A stretch of 64,000 bases of DNA from an uncultured Candidatus Poseidoniales archaeon. GTDB lineage: Archaea; Thermoplasmatota; Poseidoniia; Poseidoniales; Thalassarchaeaceae. Made by a program: the position numbers and the translations under genes. Of the stretch, positions 23,814 to 33,999 are shown piece after piece. The first letter of the stretch is position 1; the number at the start of each line of letters is the position of its first letter. The DNA lies in contig CACKMK010000006.1 in the NCBI GenBank assembly GCA_902601345.1, positions 1-64,000 of the forward strand, written 5' to 3'. A model generated the notes under the pieces. The model was not told the DNA's origin. It saw only the letters and a list, made by a program, of their open reading frames with translations, and ran no database searches.

Positions 23814-26555
23814 ATGCGCAACCAGTTTGACAGAGCGACTGAAATCAGCATAAGACACCCGAAAATTGTACTCTCGGTGGGTCTCGTCGTGACCCTCATG
23901 CTTTCCTCGATGGCAATGTTCCTGGAGTTCGATAACTCCGAGGATGCCTTCTTCCCCGACAACGAAACAGTGAGGTTGCTTGACGAGGTTGAGAGCGAGT
24001 ACCAGGCTAGCATAGACTTCGTGCGAGTAATCGTCAGGAGCGACGCGAGCCTCAGCGATTCCAGCACTTGGTCCCATTTGGGAGCCGTGGAATCCCTCCT
24101 CCTCGGTAACGAAAACCTGTCCTCCCACTCATACCCACTGTTCGGTGGTCAGCCGAACAACGGCCCGGCGAGCTCAGCGATATCCTGGATGAAGTACCAG
24201 AGCATGGATAGCAATCAAGATTGGATCGAGATGATGAAGTCAGGAATAGAGTTCCTGGTCAACAGCGACGATGCCAACTACACCTCGGCGAAGTCAGAGC
24301 TGCAATCCTCCATCCTGATGGTTCCCTCTCCGGACCACGTGACCCCACAAGAGCTAGGGGTCTGGGACTTCGAGGACGCGGAGGAGTGGTTTCCCAGACT
24401 CCTCGAGGGAGAGGACATAGCCCAGGAGATATCCGAATTAATGCTCGCATCGCAGGCAATGACGAGCGAGAACAAGACGAGATCGGCGGACATGCAGATG
24501 CTGAATGGGCAGATAGTGGGCTCTCTGGCGCCCTTGCTGGGCTACCAGTCAGTCGACCTCTCCTCGGCCATCAAGGGTTCGATTCCGAGCGACCACGATG
24601 ACCCCGAATCCAGCAAGGGCCCCTTCCTAGTGTCCATGGCGATAACGACGGATTCGGAAGACCATGATGGGCTGGCCTTCGACGAGATACAGGCAGAGAT
24701 CGTTGGCTGGGCCGAGGAGGTCGAGGACGGCGTAAGAGAGAGTGGGGACGACTCCTCGACGGTATTCTCGTTCTCGCAGTTCCAACAAGGCCAGAACGCG
24801 AATCTTGGTCTGGAGCTGGCGATACTGAACTCAGCCTCCCTGCTCATCCTGGGATCCATCCTCTACTTCACGTTCAGGAGCCTCAGGGATACCGCTTTCG
24901 TGCTCGGGCTCACTGTCTTCGGGATCCTAGCGACGTACGGGACCTCCGGGCTGCTGACGAAGCTCGGGGTTGACATGACCTTCAACGCGGCCATGAACTC
25001 GATACCCGTTCTACTGCTCGCGATCGGCGTGGACTATGGGCTCCACGTGGTCAAGAGGGTCAGGGAGGAGTACCTGAAGGAGTCAGGGGACTCCGAGAGC
25101 AGGGTGATGGAACTCAGCAATGAAGCCAGGAGGAAGGCGATCAGGTCTGGGACCACCCTGACATCGATAGCGCTACTGATCGCGATCTTCACGGACATGG
25201 TCGGATTCCTCTCCTTCCGACTATCGAGCCAGCAGTTCCTCGTGGTCTTCGGAACGGTGATCGCAATCGGGCTATTCTACGTGTACTTGTTCAGCATCAC
25301 TGCACTTCCAGCGCTAATGACCATCGTTCCCCCAAAGAACATGGTCCTCAGCAAGTCGGTGAAGGTCGAGAGTAGCCCCCTGATGGAGAGGATTGGCTCA
25401 CTGTCCGACACCCCCATGGTCGCGGTCATCGCGGCCTTGGCCCTGACCGCACCGATGGCAATCGGCGTCAGCCAGCTGGAGGTCGGATTCGACACGAGGG
25501 ACAACTTCGACGACTCTGTCCCTGTGGTGGCCGACTTCATACTGATATCCGACGAGTTCCAGAGCAGTCCTGCTCCGATCTACGTGGTGGTTGAGGGGGA
25601 TGTGGTGTCAGAGGGAGGGAGGGAGGCTGTCCGAGACGTCATAGGCGTGCTCGGGCAGGACGAGCGAATCACGGTCGTCATCTCCGACCTATGGTCTACG
25701 CTCGACTCCACCAGGGGGTCCGATTCCGAGCTCTCCTCGCTGATGCTCTCCGTTGAGAGTGGCGAGGATGGGTCCTGGTCCGATCTCAGGGAATGGCTTA
25801 CCGGTACGGACGCGGGCAGAGACGTCTCATCCGGTCTGCTGTCCGGAGACGGTCAGCAGACTCTTGTGTCCTTCCAGGCGGCCACCCTGGACTGGTCCGA
25901 CACCAATTCGTTCGAGAGCGAGCTGTCCTCCATGCTATCGGCATCCGTTTCCGAATCAGGCTTCACCGCCGACCTGAGTGGCAGGTCCCTGATACTCGCC
26001 CAGATAACCTCGGACGTGGCGGAGGCCGCGGTCCTGTCCACCGTGATAGTCGCGGGGGTCATCCTCCTCATGCTGGTCACGATACACACATTCCGAACCC
26101 GGAACCTTGGCCTGGGCATTGCGAGGGGTGTCGTGACATGGATACCGCTCCTAGCCGTGGTGGCTTGGGTATACGGGATAATGGGCTTCACTGGCTTCCA
26201 GCTGAACTCCCAGACGGTGACGATCGGAGCACTCACCCTCGGTCTGGGGGTCGACTACGCCGTCCACCTGTCTACGAGGATCGAGGAGGAGGTCGAGAAG
26301 AATCCGGATGGACTGCCATCGGAATGGGCAACGGCCTCGATATCTACCACCGGCCGAGCCATGGCAGGAGCGGCTGTAACGACCGCAGGTGGTTTCTCAG
26401 TTCTGAACCTCTCCTCACTGGTCCCGCTGCAGCTGTTCGGCCAGGCTTTCGTCGTGGCCATCACCCTCGCGCTTCTGGCCAGCGTGCTGCTGCTACCATC
26501 GATCTACACCAACCTGATGAAGTGGGAGCAGGGGAGGCTCAGTAGCACTTCCTAA
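23814..26555 (+). CDS. RND-superfamily (MMPL-like) exporter
   Basis: 913 residues made of two homologous halves. Each half starts with one helix and a large outside loop, then a five-helix bundle. The first half has MNSIPVLLLAIGVDYGLHVVKRVREE and the second TVTIGALTLGLGVDYAVHLSTRIEEE, the paired GVDY(G/A)-H motifs typical of MMPL/SSD proteins, whose Asp residues take part in proton coupling. Likely moves lipids or hydrophobic compounds out of the cell. Single gene followed 40 nt later by an ABC transporter operon that has its own TATA-like box (CACTTAAAG). Confidence 0.9.
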   Translation: MRNQFDRATEISIRHPKIVLSVGLVVTLMLSSMAMFLEFDNSEDAFFPDNETVRLLDEVESEYQASIDFVRVIVRSDASLSDSSTWSHLGAVESLLLGNENLSSHSYPLFGGQPNNGPASSAISWMKYQSMDSNQDWIEMMKSGIEFLVNSDDANYTSAKSELQSSILMVPSPDHVTPQELGVWDFEDAEEWFPRLLEGEDIAQEISELMLASQAMTSENKTRSADMQMLNGQIVGSLAPLLGYQSVDLSSAIKGSIPSDHDDPESSKGPFLVSMAITTDSEDHDGLAFDEIQAEIVGWAEEVEDGVRESGDDSSTVFSFSQFQQGQNANLGLELAILNSASLLILGSILYFTFRSLRDTAFVLGLTVFGILATYGTSGLLTKLGVDMTFNAAMNSIPVLLLAIGVDYGLHVVKRVREEYLKESGDSESRVMELSNEARRKAIRSGTTLTSIALLIAIFTDMVGFLSFRLSSQQFLVVFGTVIAIGLFYVYLFSITALPALMTIVPPKNMVLSKSVKVESSPLMERIGSLSDTPMVAVIAALALTAPMAIGVSQLEVGFDTRDNFDDSVPVVADFILISDEFQSSPAPIYVVVEGDVVSEGGREAVRDVIGVLGQDERITVVISDLWSTLDSTRGSDSELSSLMLSVESGEDGSWSDLREWLTGTDAGRDVSSGLLSGDGQQTLVSFQAATLDWSDTNSFESELSSMLSASVSESGFTADLSGRSLILAQITSDVAEAAVLSTVIVAGVILLMLVTIHTFRTRNLGLGIARGVVTWIPLLAVVAWVYGIMGFTGFQLNSQTVTIGALTLGLGVDYAVHLSTRIEEEVEKNPDGLPSEWATASISTTGRAMAGAAVTTAGGFSVLNLSSLVPLQLFGQAFVVAITLALLASVLLLPSIYTNLMKWEQGRLSSTS

Positions 26556-26595
26556 GCTCTGGCAATAACAACCACTTAAAGTGAAAGTAAACGGC

Positions 26596-27306
26596 ATGGG
26601 CGCTATGCTCCAAGTTAACGACCTCAAGAAAGGGTTCGGCTCAGGTAGCAGAAGATTGGAGGTGCTCAAGGGCATCAACATGGAGGTCAAGGCGGGGGAG
26701 CTCGTCAGCCTAATGGGACCGAGCGGGTGTGGGAAGAGCACACTGCTGAACATTATCGGGGGATTACTAGAGGCGGATTCCGGAGAGATAACACTGGACT
26801 CCTTCAATTACGGAACCAAATCCCCCAACAGGGTCGTTGACGTTAGAAGGAGCGGAGTGGGCTGGATCTTCCAAGACTTCCACCTCGTCGATAGACTCGA
26901 CGCACTGGACAATGTCGCCTTCAGTCTGGAGCTATCTGGGATGTCCTCATCGGAGGCCGAGGGCAGGGCGATGGACGCGCTGATGAGGGTGGGCCTTGCG
27001 GATAGGATGAATTTCATTCCCGATCAACTCTCGGGGGGGCAGCAGCAGAGGGTCGCTGTCGCGAGGGCGATATCCGGTTCCAGACCACTAATCCTAGCCG
27101 ATGAGCCAACGGGGAACCTGGACGTCAAGAGCGGCCAGGAGGTCATCAACCTGTTCAGGGACCTGTGCGCTAACGACGGCCTATCAGTCCTGATGGTCAC
27201 CCACGACCCGATGCTCGCATCCATGGCTGACAGGATGCTCCTGCTGAAAGACGGGGTGACCGCGGCTTCGGACATCCGTTCAGCCTGGGGGATAGAGGAG
27301 GAGTGA
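26596..27306 (+). CDS. ABC transporter ATP-binding protein, LolD/MacB type
   Basis: 236 residues from ATG 26596 (ATG 26605 and an in-frame GTG at 26581 are alternatives). Walker A is GPSGCGKST, the signature LSGGQQQRVAVARA, Walker [14 protein letters not shown], and the switch His is in VTHDP. The QQQRV and ADEPTGNLD wording fits the MacB/LolD/FtsE group, which powers extrusion and is not an importer. It overlaps the start of the large permease gene (GTGA), and a second ATPase follows the permease. Confidence 0.95.
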   Translation: MGAMLQVNDLKKGFGSGSRRLEVLKGINMEVKAGELVSLMGPSGCGKSTLLNIIGGLLEADSGEITLDSFNYGTKSPNRVVDVRRSGVGWIFQDFHLVDRLDALDNVAFSLELSGMSSSEAEGRAMDALMRVGLADRMNFIPDQLSGGQQQRVAVARAISGSRPLILADEPTGNLDVKSGQEVINLFRDLCANDGLSVLMVTHDPMLASMADRMLLLKDGVTAASDIRSAWGIEEE

Positions 27307-30300
27307 AGATGGTCGAGCAGGATGAAGACTCAAGGGACAGGATAGACCCAGTCACCGGCATCAGGACTGGTGAGGTCTCGGATGTCGGATCAGATGAAAC
27401 AGCATCTGATGCTAACCAGGTCGTTCCTGTCTTGGACCGGATAGGGACTTTTCTCAACACCGGCTACAACATCGTCATACTCATCGCACTGGGGTTGTCG
27501 ATGTTGTTCCTGCAGACTGCCGGGTCGGAGCTAGCACCCAACAGCTCTCTCATCTCGGAGATAATCCCAACCATGATACAAGCCTGGGCGATGCTAGCCA
27601 TACTGATAGTTCTCGTAATCTCCTTGAGGAGGTTCGGAGGACTACTCTACAAGGCGATAGAGCCGATAATAGTCCCTGGAAAGGTGCAGAAGAAGGACAA
27701 GGAGCCATTTTCCCCATCTGAGATGGCTTCCGACTGGTACAAGTCCTTCCGATCAAGGTGGCTGGCCGCCCCGAACAACATCTCCATGGCGATGAGCAGC
27801 GCCTGGAGGGGTAGGGAGAGAGGGCTGGCGATTTTCGCAGGCGTATTCCTCTCCTCTCTGGTAATAACCACTGTGCTAGCCTACGCAGTGGGGCTGAACC
27901 AGGCCTTCTTCGCATTCTCACTGGAAGGTGACGAGTTCGATGCTAAGGTCGACTTCCAGTCAGACCCAGACGGCTCCTGGGCAGGCAGGACGAACGACTC
28001 CGCGGCTTGGGAGTCACTCTGCGATGAGTTGGTCGAGATGGAGGAGTTCGCGGATTGCGGACTCGTGTTTGGGAGGCAGGGCCTTCGCCTATCGGGATTC
28101 TTCGATGAAGGGTTCGCCACTCCTCAGCCGTTGAACGTCATGGCAGTGAGCAGCCAGTCCGGAGAATGGTCGAACGTGAGCTGGGACTTCCCAGAGGCGT
28201 CCGAGAACGGACCACCAATCAACTCTGACAGAATCATCAGGTTCTACGGAGACGGGGTCTGGGACGGCGAACTGGGGGACAGGCACGCCAAGTCGGTAAT
28301 CTTCGGCCAGTGGCCCTCCACAGCAGAGGACGCAGCCGCCAATAGGACTGTGGTACTACCCTCCAAGATAGCCAGCCAGGCGGGGGTCGTCGTCAACGAC
28401 ACGATCGACTCCCTGACCTTCTCATACGTCACCGCCACCTACATTGGAGAAGACGTCGCCCAGGGGGCTTTGGAGTGCCAGACCGACTTTGACCTCTCCT
28501 TCGAAACGGAATTCCCCCTGCTGTTCTGCAAGGAAAACATCACGGTCACCGACCTGACCATATCCGCGATCTATGAGGAGGGGGACTTCGGGAACCCCAC
28601 TCTCCTCTTCCATCCGCTGATGGTATCCGACTCGGTTCTGAGCCCCGCGCAGAAGACCACGCTCATGCAAAGCGACCATGGATACCTGGGAATGGCCGTC
28701 GACAGGACGGAGATACCCACGGCCTCGACCAGGGCCGCCACGGGCTGGCTGACAGAGCTGAAGAGCTCCCTCGAGAGCGTCAGGGTCTCCGTCGACGTGA
28801 TCGACCCGTCCACGGGGGAGCCCACTGGGGAGACCGAGAGGGTCTCGCTTCCTCGGGAGTTCACCGTCATGGAGGGATCGAGCGCGATCGCGGTTTCCAT
28901 AGAGTACAATGACATCATCTCCGGCACCATAACGTTCCTCAACATATTCCTCGGAATCATCCAGGTCTTCGACTACATACTCGTGATACCAATTGTAGCG
29001 CTCTCCTTCGTGGTCCTGATATACGGACTCGTACTATCTCTTGAGCAGCGCCGGAGGGAGGTCGCCATCCACAGGGTGATCGGTGGCACCGAGGCCACTC
29101 TGTCCAGGATGATGGTCCTCGAGATTTACGCCATCGGGACCGTCGCGTGGCTGCTGGGCTTCTCCCTGGCCTCAGGAGCGGTGGAAGTCGTGCTGAGGGC
29201 CGTTGGATTCCTCAGGTTCACCGATGCCGGGGACATAGACGTGGACCCGGTCCTGAGCTTCGGCTCAACCTTCGTGGTAACACTACTCACAGTCGGCCTG
29301 TCCTACTACTACGGCAAGAACAGGACCAATGACTTCCTGAGCCTAGAGATAGACGAGGGAGTACGTAGGGTGAGGAAGGAGAAGGAGCCAAACTACCTGC
29401 TACACTGGATTCTCTTCGCGGTGGGAGTGCTCGCATATGTAGAGAGCTGGATACAGAACAGAGGCGGATTCTGGATATGGGACGGCGGGAGGGGAGGGGG
29501 AATCATCGAGCCGTTCATACCAAACGCGATAATCCAACTCCTCGGACCCTTCTTCCTCTGGATAGGCGGAGCTCTGGTCCTCTCTAGGCTCGGCGCCGCA
29601 GGTCCACAGATACTCAACAGGATAGTGGGGTGGTCACCAGCGATCTCGGACATAAGGAGGGGACTGAGTGGCTCAGGCTCCAGTCAGTCAGTCAGCAGAC
29701 TGTCCCTGATCATGATGCTGACCCTGTCAATCGTCACCCTAGCTGCAGTCCAGGGGCATACCGGGACGATGGTCGACGAGCGTACGACGGACGCGCAAAA
29801 CGGCGCTGACCTGAGGGTCCAGTTCGACACGAGCTACACTGAACAGGAGGCGATGGCTCTAGTAATTAGCTCGATAACCAACGTCGGCGACTCAGACATA
29901 GAGCAGATTAACTCGATGACATCGGTGGGGAATATCCTGGTCACCAACAAGGATGGCGGGGGGAACTACCCCGTCTGGGTGGTATTCGACGGTCACGAGG
30001 ACACGCTGCTCTGGGACGAGCAGGCGTTACAGGGAGACGACCCCAGCGAGATAGCGGAGGTCCTCAGTCAGGGCGGATACCTAGCAGGTGATGGAGCAAG
30101 GAACCAGCTGGAGAGGCCCTCGACGGGCAGCGCCCTAACGCTGCAGTACAGCTACTTCACAGAGGGCGCATTCGGCCTCCCAGAGAGGGTCGGACCTTCC
30201 GAGTCCGTGGTGAACTACGCCGGAAGAGCGGATTGGGTCCCAGGAATCTCCGCAGCGGAGGTGGACAACAGCCTGGTGATTGGCGAGAGAACCTACAACG

Positions 30301-30935
30301 AGCTGGTCGTCAACCTGACCTCGGAGGCCTACAAGTCGACATCATGGATGTTCGATCTTTGCGACCAGTCAACCAAGGGCTGTGCCGACGCCCTTGAGCT
30401 CCTGAGCGCGGACCTGAGGAGCGTGGAGGGAGTCATCTCGGCACAAGACTGGTCGAGCGCTCATGAGGGCAACGAGAGGAATGGGGGGCTGATATTCGGG
30501 ACTCCAGGGCTGCTGAGTATGATGTTCGTCGTCGCCGCGCTCGCTTCCGTATCTTCCGCGTTCGTGTTCCTTTCGCTCGTCCTCAGCCAGAGGAAGAGGG
30601 AGCTGGCCATACTCCAGGCAATCGGGGCGAGCCCCAACCAAGTCGTGAGACTGGTGTTATTCGAGATTATGTCCATCCTGCTCGTCAGCATGGTCCTGGG
30701 GGTCTCACTGGGACTAGCGGTCGCGGAGTCATTCAACGGTTTCTTCGGGGTGTTTGGATTCATATTCCAGCTCTTCCTAGGACAAAGCGCACCCATAGAC
30801 AGAGACCTGGTATGGCCCTGGGCCGAGCTCGTGCTGGTCAACGGCATGGTTCTGGCAGCCGTGGTCATGTCCCTGCTGGTTACGACGAGGAGGGCACTGG
30901 GAGCGGATCTAGCCACTGTGCTGAAGGGGGAGTGA
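27303..30935 (+). CDS. Large FtsX/MacB-like ABC permease, duplicated FtsX modules
   Basis: 1,210 residues. An N-terminal cytosolic segment and two helices (about 45-110) precede a helix at 175-200, a long extracellular domain (about 200-520), a first FtsX permease module (about 530-680, with VLSLEQRRREVAIHRVIGGTE), two more helices, a second extracellular domain (about 810-1050) and a second FtsX module (about 1060-1205, with LSQRKRELAILQAIGAS). The R-E-x-A-I-x-x-x-I-G-(A/G) loops are the FtsX cytosolic coupling motif. Together with the flanking ATPases it forms an exporter, perhaps for lipoproteins, lipids or peptides; substrate unknown. Start GTG overlaps the upstream ATPase stop. Confidence 0.9.
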   Translation: MKMVEQDEDSRDRIDPVTGIRTGEVSDVGSDETASDANQVVPVLDRIGTFLNTGYNIVILIALGLSMLFLQTAGSELAPNSSLISEIIPTMIQAWAMLAILIVLVISLRRFGGLLYKAIEPIIVPGKVQKKDKEPFSPSEMASDWYKSFRSRWLAAPNNISMAMSSAWRGRERGLAIFAGVFLSSLVITTVLAYAVGLNQAFFAFSLEGDEFDAKVDFQSDPDGSWAGRTNDSAAWESLCDELVEMEEFADCGLVFGRQGLRLSGFFDEGFATPQPLNVMAVSSQSGEWSNVSWDFPEASENGPPINSDRIIRFYGDGVWDGELGDRHAKSVIFGQWPSTAEDAAANRTVVLPSKIASQAGVVVNDTIDSLTFSYVTATYIGEDVAQGALECQTDFDLSFETEFPLLFCKENITVTDLTISAIYEEGDFGNPTLLFHPLMVSDSVLSPAQKTTLMQSDHGYLGMAVDRTEIPTASTRAATGWLTELKSSLESVRVSVDVIDPSTGEPTGETERVSLPREFTVMEGSSAIAVSIEYNDIISGTITFLNIFLGIIQVFDYILVIPIVALSFVVLIYGLVLSLEQRRREVAIHRVIGGTEATLSRMMVLEIYAIGTVAWLLGFSLASGAVEVVLRAVGFLRFTDAGDIDVDPVLSFGSTFVVTLLTVGLSYYYGKNRTNDFLSLEIDEGVRRVRKEKEPNYLLHWILFAVGVLAYVESWIQNRGGFWIWDGGRGGGIIEPFIPNAIIQLLGPFFLWIGGALVLSRLGAAGPQILNRIVGWSPAISDIRRGLSGSGSSQSVSRLSLIMMLTLSIVTLAAVQGHTGTMVDERTTDAQNGADLRVQFDTSYTEQEAMALVISSITNVGDSDIEQINSMTSVGNILVTNKDGGGNYPVWVVFDGHEDTLLWDEQALQGDDPSEIAEVLSQGGYLAGDGARNQLERPSTGSALTLQYSYFTEGAFGLPERVGPSESVVNYAGRADWVPGISAAEVDNSLVIGERTYNELVVNLTSEAYKSTSWMFDLCDQSTKGCADALELLSADLRSVEGVISAQDWSSAHEGNERNGGLIFGTPGLLSMMFVVAALASVSSAFVFLSLVLSQRKRELAILQAIGASPNQVVRLVLFEIMSILLVSMVLGVSLGLAVAESFNGFFGVFGFIFQLFLGQSAPIDRDLVWPWAELVLVNGMVLAAVVMSLLVTTRRALGADLATVLKGE

Positions 30936-30938
30936 GCC

Positions 30939-31925
30939 ATGGAAGAAATACTCAGAGCGGACTCACTGTACCACATCTACGAGTCGAACGCCGAAGATGG
31001 GAACGTGGTCGCTCTGAGGGGGCTCAGCGTCTCCATTCGAAACGGCGAGGCAGTGGCAGTAGTCGGCCCGAGCGGGTCTGGAAAGTCCACACTCCTGAAG
31101 TGCCTGGGTGCGCTGATGAAGCCCTCTGCCGGGTCAGTGGAGCTCGCTGGCCGCAGAGTCACTAGGCTCACGGGCTCCGAGCTGGTATCCCTCAGACAGC
31201 AGACCGTGTCCTTCATCTTCCAGGACTCGAACCTGCTCCCCCACCTCAACGCGCTGAACAACGTCGCACAGCCGCTGCTCCACCAAGGAGAGCTAGCGAG
31301 GCCCTCACGGAAGAAGGCGCAAGCACTGCTCGACAGGCTGGGTGTGGGAGACAGGGCGCTAGGCATGCCAGAGCAGCTCTCCGGCGGGGAGCAGCAGAGA
31401 GTGGCCATCGCAAGGGCCTTGATCACGAATCCCAAGCTGATTCTGGCTGACGAGCCCACCGGAGCCCTCGACCCGATAACGAGCAGGGAGGTGCTCGCTC
31501 TGTTCAAGCAACTCCACAAGGAGGATGGCGTCGCGTTCCTCCTAGTCACCCACAGCAAGGAGGTCGCTTCCTTCTGTCAGAGGTCCCTCGAACTAAGAGA
31601 GGGCCGTTTCATCGCCCAGCACGGTGGAGATGTGGACATAGCGGATCTCTCGGACTCCAGGGAGCTGATAGTCGACGACTCCGGAACCGTGACCCTGCCC
31701 CCCGACGTGCTGCTGGAGATAGGGGGCCCTGGGAGGTTCGAGCTGCCCGAGGTTTCGAGGGACCTGCTCCACCTGGAGAGGGTGGAGGACGACCGCATCC
31801 ACGTCGGCGGCGCGGGCACGATGAAGCTCTCAAGCACCTGCCCCGCATGCTTCCACCAGTACGGGGACAGCGACGAACAACTTTGTCCGGAATGCGGTAG
31901 CAGCAGGCCGATGATTCAGGCCTGA
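30939..31925 (+). CDS. ABC transporter ATP-binding protein with C-terminal zinc ribbon
   Basis: 328 residues. Residues 1-225 are a MacB-type ATPase: Walker [10 protein letters not shown], signature [14 protein letters not shown], Walker [13 protein letters not shown]. The extra C-terminal about 100 residues end in [20 protein letters not shown], a zinc ribbon not found in typical members; it may be a regulatory or docking module. It starts 3 nt after the permease stop, so it is the second ATPase of the same exporter. The end overlaps the convergent taw1 by 10 nt. Confidence 0.93.
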   Translation: MEEILRADSLYHIYESNAEDGNVVALRGLSVSIRNGEAVAVVGPSGSGKSTLLKCLGALMKPSAGSVELAGRRVTRLTGSELVSLRQQTVSFIFQDSNLLPHLNALNNVAQPLLHQGELARPSRKKAQALLDRLGVGDRALGMPEQLSGGEQQRVAIARALITNPKLILADEPTGALDPITSREVLALFKQLHKEDGVAFLLVTHSKEVASFCQRSLELREGRFIAQHGGDVDIADLSDSRELIVDDSGTVTLPPDVLLEIGGPGRFELPEVSRDLLHLERVEDDRIHVGGAGTMKLSSTCPACFHQYGDSDEQLCPECGSSRPMIQA

Positions 31926-32935
31926 GGAAGCGAGAATCTCTGCGGCTTGGCTATCCCGAGGTCGTCTGGTAAGTCACGAGTCTTCTCCGGTAGAGTGACT
32001 GGGATCATCTCCCTTCCGATCAAAGCGACCCTGCTCTCCCTCCTGTCCGATAGGACCTCCCGGCCGACCATGGGGGCCAGCTCGTGTGAGAAATCCATGA
32101 CCTCGGTGTGGCTGGGCATGTTATCGATCGAGAGGTTATTCCTGCTGTTCCCAACGAAGACGTAGCCCTTCGCCTCGATGAAGTCCGGGTCAGCGAGATT
32201 ATCCAGTCTCGCGAAGTCCTCGTGGTAGCCCATTGACTCGTTCTTTATCAGGGTGTGCCGGCATACGGTTCTCGTATCCAGGCTGGGAAGCAGCTCGAGG
32301 GTCTGCTCCAGCTTGTGGAAGGCCCCCTGATCGAACTTCGGCTTGCATATCCTGTCGAATATCTCCTTGTTGGGTGCGTCGACACTGACGTACAGCTGGG
32401 TCGGAAGCGGGTCTAGGTTCTCGATCACCTTTGGTAGGCTGCCGTTTGTGACAAGGAACGTGCTGGTGCCATGCTGGTGGCAGATGTCTAGGAACTCGCC
32501 GAGCCTCGAGTAGAGCGTCGGCTCCCCGTTCAGGGAGATAGCGACATGCTTCGGGTTCTGGGCCTCCAGCCACTTACTCCGATCGGCCCTCGGGTTACCT
32601 CCGTAACCGGTCAGAAGCCTCCTGTGCCCGCGCACGGACTCCAGGTAGAGCTCGTACGGGTCGTCATCGATCTTGTTCAGCGTGTCTGAGTGAGGCTCTC
32701 TCCAGCAGTAGGTGCAACCGAGGTTGCAGGTGTCCACGTTGGGCGCCATCTGCATGCATCCATGGCTCTCGATTCCGTAGAACGTGCCCTTGTAGCACGA
32801 GCGGTCGGCGATCAATGACTGCTTCGTCCAATGGCAGACCTTCACCCCACCGTGCTCTCCGACTAGCTGGTACCTCTGCTTCGATAGCTTGCTTGCTATG
32901 CTTGGGTCGATCTTTGTCACCGGGCTCTGGACCAT
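31916..32935 (-). CDS. taw1: 4-demethylwyosine synthase (tRNA wyosine biosynthesis)
   Basis: 339 residues. The radical-SAM cluster CNLGCTYC has Cys70, Cys74 and Cys77; Cys34, Cys47 and Cys60, spaced 13 and 13 residues apart and 36 before Cys70, match the second iron-sulfur cluster of archaeal Taw1/TYW1. Further radical-SAM features are SLNGEPTLY and VTNGSLP. The enzyme condenses N1-methylguanosine-37 of tRNA-Phe with pyruvate carbons to make 4-demethylwyosine, an archaeal/eukaryotic modification that maintains reading frame. It lacks the flavodoxin domain of eukaryotic TYW1, as usual in archaea. Convergent with the ABC operon. Confidence 0.96.
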   Translation of the reverse strand: MVQSPVTKIDPSIASKLSKQRYQLVGEHGGVKVCHWTKQSLIADRSCYKGTFYGIESHGCMQMAPNVDTCNLGCTYCWREPHSDTLNKIDDDPYELYLESVRGHRRLLTGYGGNPRADRSKWLEAQNPKHVAISLNGEPTLYSRLGEFLDICHQHGTSTFLVTNGSLPKVIENLDPLPTQLYVSVDAPNKEIFDRICKPKFDQGAFHKLEQTLELLPSLDTRTVCRHTLIKNESMGYHEDFARLDNLADPDFIEAKGYVFVGNSRNNLSIDNMPSHTEVMDFSHELAPMVGREVLSDRRESRVALIGREMIPVTLPEKTRDLPDDLGIAKPQRFSLPQA

Positions 32936-32978
32936 GTTCTACGGGTCCCTTGGGTCGATTGTTTGCCTTGAATGATTC

Positions 32979-33620
32979 CTAACCGAACTTGATGCCCGTT
33001 CCGTATGCGAATATCTCGACGGCCTTGGTCCCCTTCGGATTGGAGGGGGGCGTCATTTCTGCAGTATCTATCCGCACGTTCAGCACGTCCTGCCAACCGG
33101 CTGCCCGAGCCTGCTCCCTCAGCCTCTGCTTCGCCTCTGCCCGGCCGACAGAGATGACCCTGTGCATGACGTCTACCCTCCCTCCGAACAACTGGTTTAT
33201 CCATGCGATTAGCAACTGCCAGTGGCTCGGAGAGTACACGAAACTGGCGTAAACTAGGCCAGAGTCGGATATCCCGCCTACAATGTTGGTCCCCTTGAGG
33301 GTGGATAGGGGGTCCTTCCCGAAGTGTTCAATCGAGGCACTCTCCCTTAGTACAACGCTGTCCATGCGCTTGCGCATGTTCCTTTCACTGAACAGCACCC
33401 CATAGAGGAACATGATGGGTCCGACTATCGTCCACACAATCCCGAAAACGACGAATGGGAGGCTGAAGAGCAAAATCGGGCCAAGGCAGAGGAGTGCTAT
33501 GGCAGGGGAATCCTCGCTCTTTACCTCCTCTGCCTGGGCCAGAGCGAAGCCAGAGAACATCAATACCGCCATCATTACCGATGCGGTAATCGTCCCCACT
33601 TTGGCATCTATTGATCGCAT
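32979..33620 (-). CDS. Membrane protein with C-terminal YbjQ-like domain
   Basis: 213 residues. It starts with a signal-like helix (VMMAVLMFSGFALAQA), then one long hydrophobic segment (IALLCLGPILLFSLPFVVFGIVWTIVGPIMFLYGV). The C-terminal part ends RAEAKQRLREQARAAGWQDVLNVR...EIFAYGTGI, the same pattern as the YbjQ (UPF0145) family encoded next door. YbjQ proteins form pentameric soluble domains of unclear, possibly metal-related, function. The two genes lie 12 nt apart and presumably act together. Confidence 0.75.
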   Translation of the reverse strand: MRSIDAKVGTITASVMMAVLMFSGFALAQAEEVKSEDSPAIALLCLGPILLFSLPFVVFGIVWTIVGPIMFLYGVLFSERNMRKRMDSVVLRESASIEHFGKDPLSTLKGTNIVGGISDSGLVYASFVYSPSHWQLLIAWINQLFGGRVDVMHRVISVGRAEAKQRLREQARAAGWQDVLNVRIDTAEMTPPSNPKGTKAVEIFAYGTGIKFG

Positions 33621-33632
33621 TCGACCACCTGA

Positions 33633-33968
33633 CTACTCGACCAGTACCGCGGTGCCGTATGCGAATAGCTCTGAAGCCCCAGCAGTGACAGCGCTGGTTG
33701 CGAAACGAACGTTGACAATCGCATTGGCTCCACGTGCTTGGGCGTCCGCGACCATTCTTGCGATCGCCTCGTTCCTGGACTCCTCCAGTAGTTCGGTGTA
33801 AGCCCTGAGCTCACCACCACCGATGTTCTTGAAGAGAGCCCCGATATCCTTCCCAATGTGCTTGGCCCTCACCGTAGAGCCGCCAACGACTCCTAGGTTC
33901 TGAGTGATGACCTTGCCTGCTATGGTCTCGGTGTTGACGACCATTATTCCGTCTCTTATGTGCTGCAT
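33633..33968 (-). CDS. YbjQ/UPF0145 family protein
   Basis: 111 residues, or 103 from an internal start. VVGGSTVRAKHIGKDIGALFKNIGGGELRAYTELLEESRNEAI and ARGANAIVNVRF...ELFAYGTAVLV are the family's hallmarks. Function is not established; the name heavy-metal-binding has been used for the family. First gene of the pair with the membrane-anchored YbjQ-like protein. Confidence 0.9.
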   Translation of the reverse strand: MQHIRDGIMVVNTETIAGKVITQNLGVVGGSTVRAKHIGKDIGALFKNIGGGELRAYTELLEESRNEAIARMVADAQARGANAIVNVRFATSAVTAGASELFAYGTAVLVE

Positions 33969-33999
33969 GACACTCGCTAGCAGCGGAGGAACTTGAAGT

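Noticed and set aside
25793..26545. 250-codon frame inside the RND exporter gene
   Set aside because: Arg/Gly/His-rich shadow of the conserved exporter frame.
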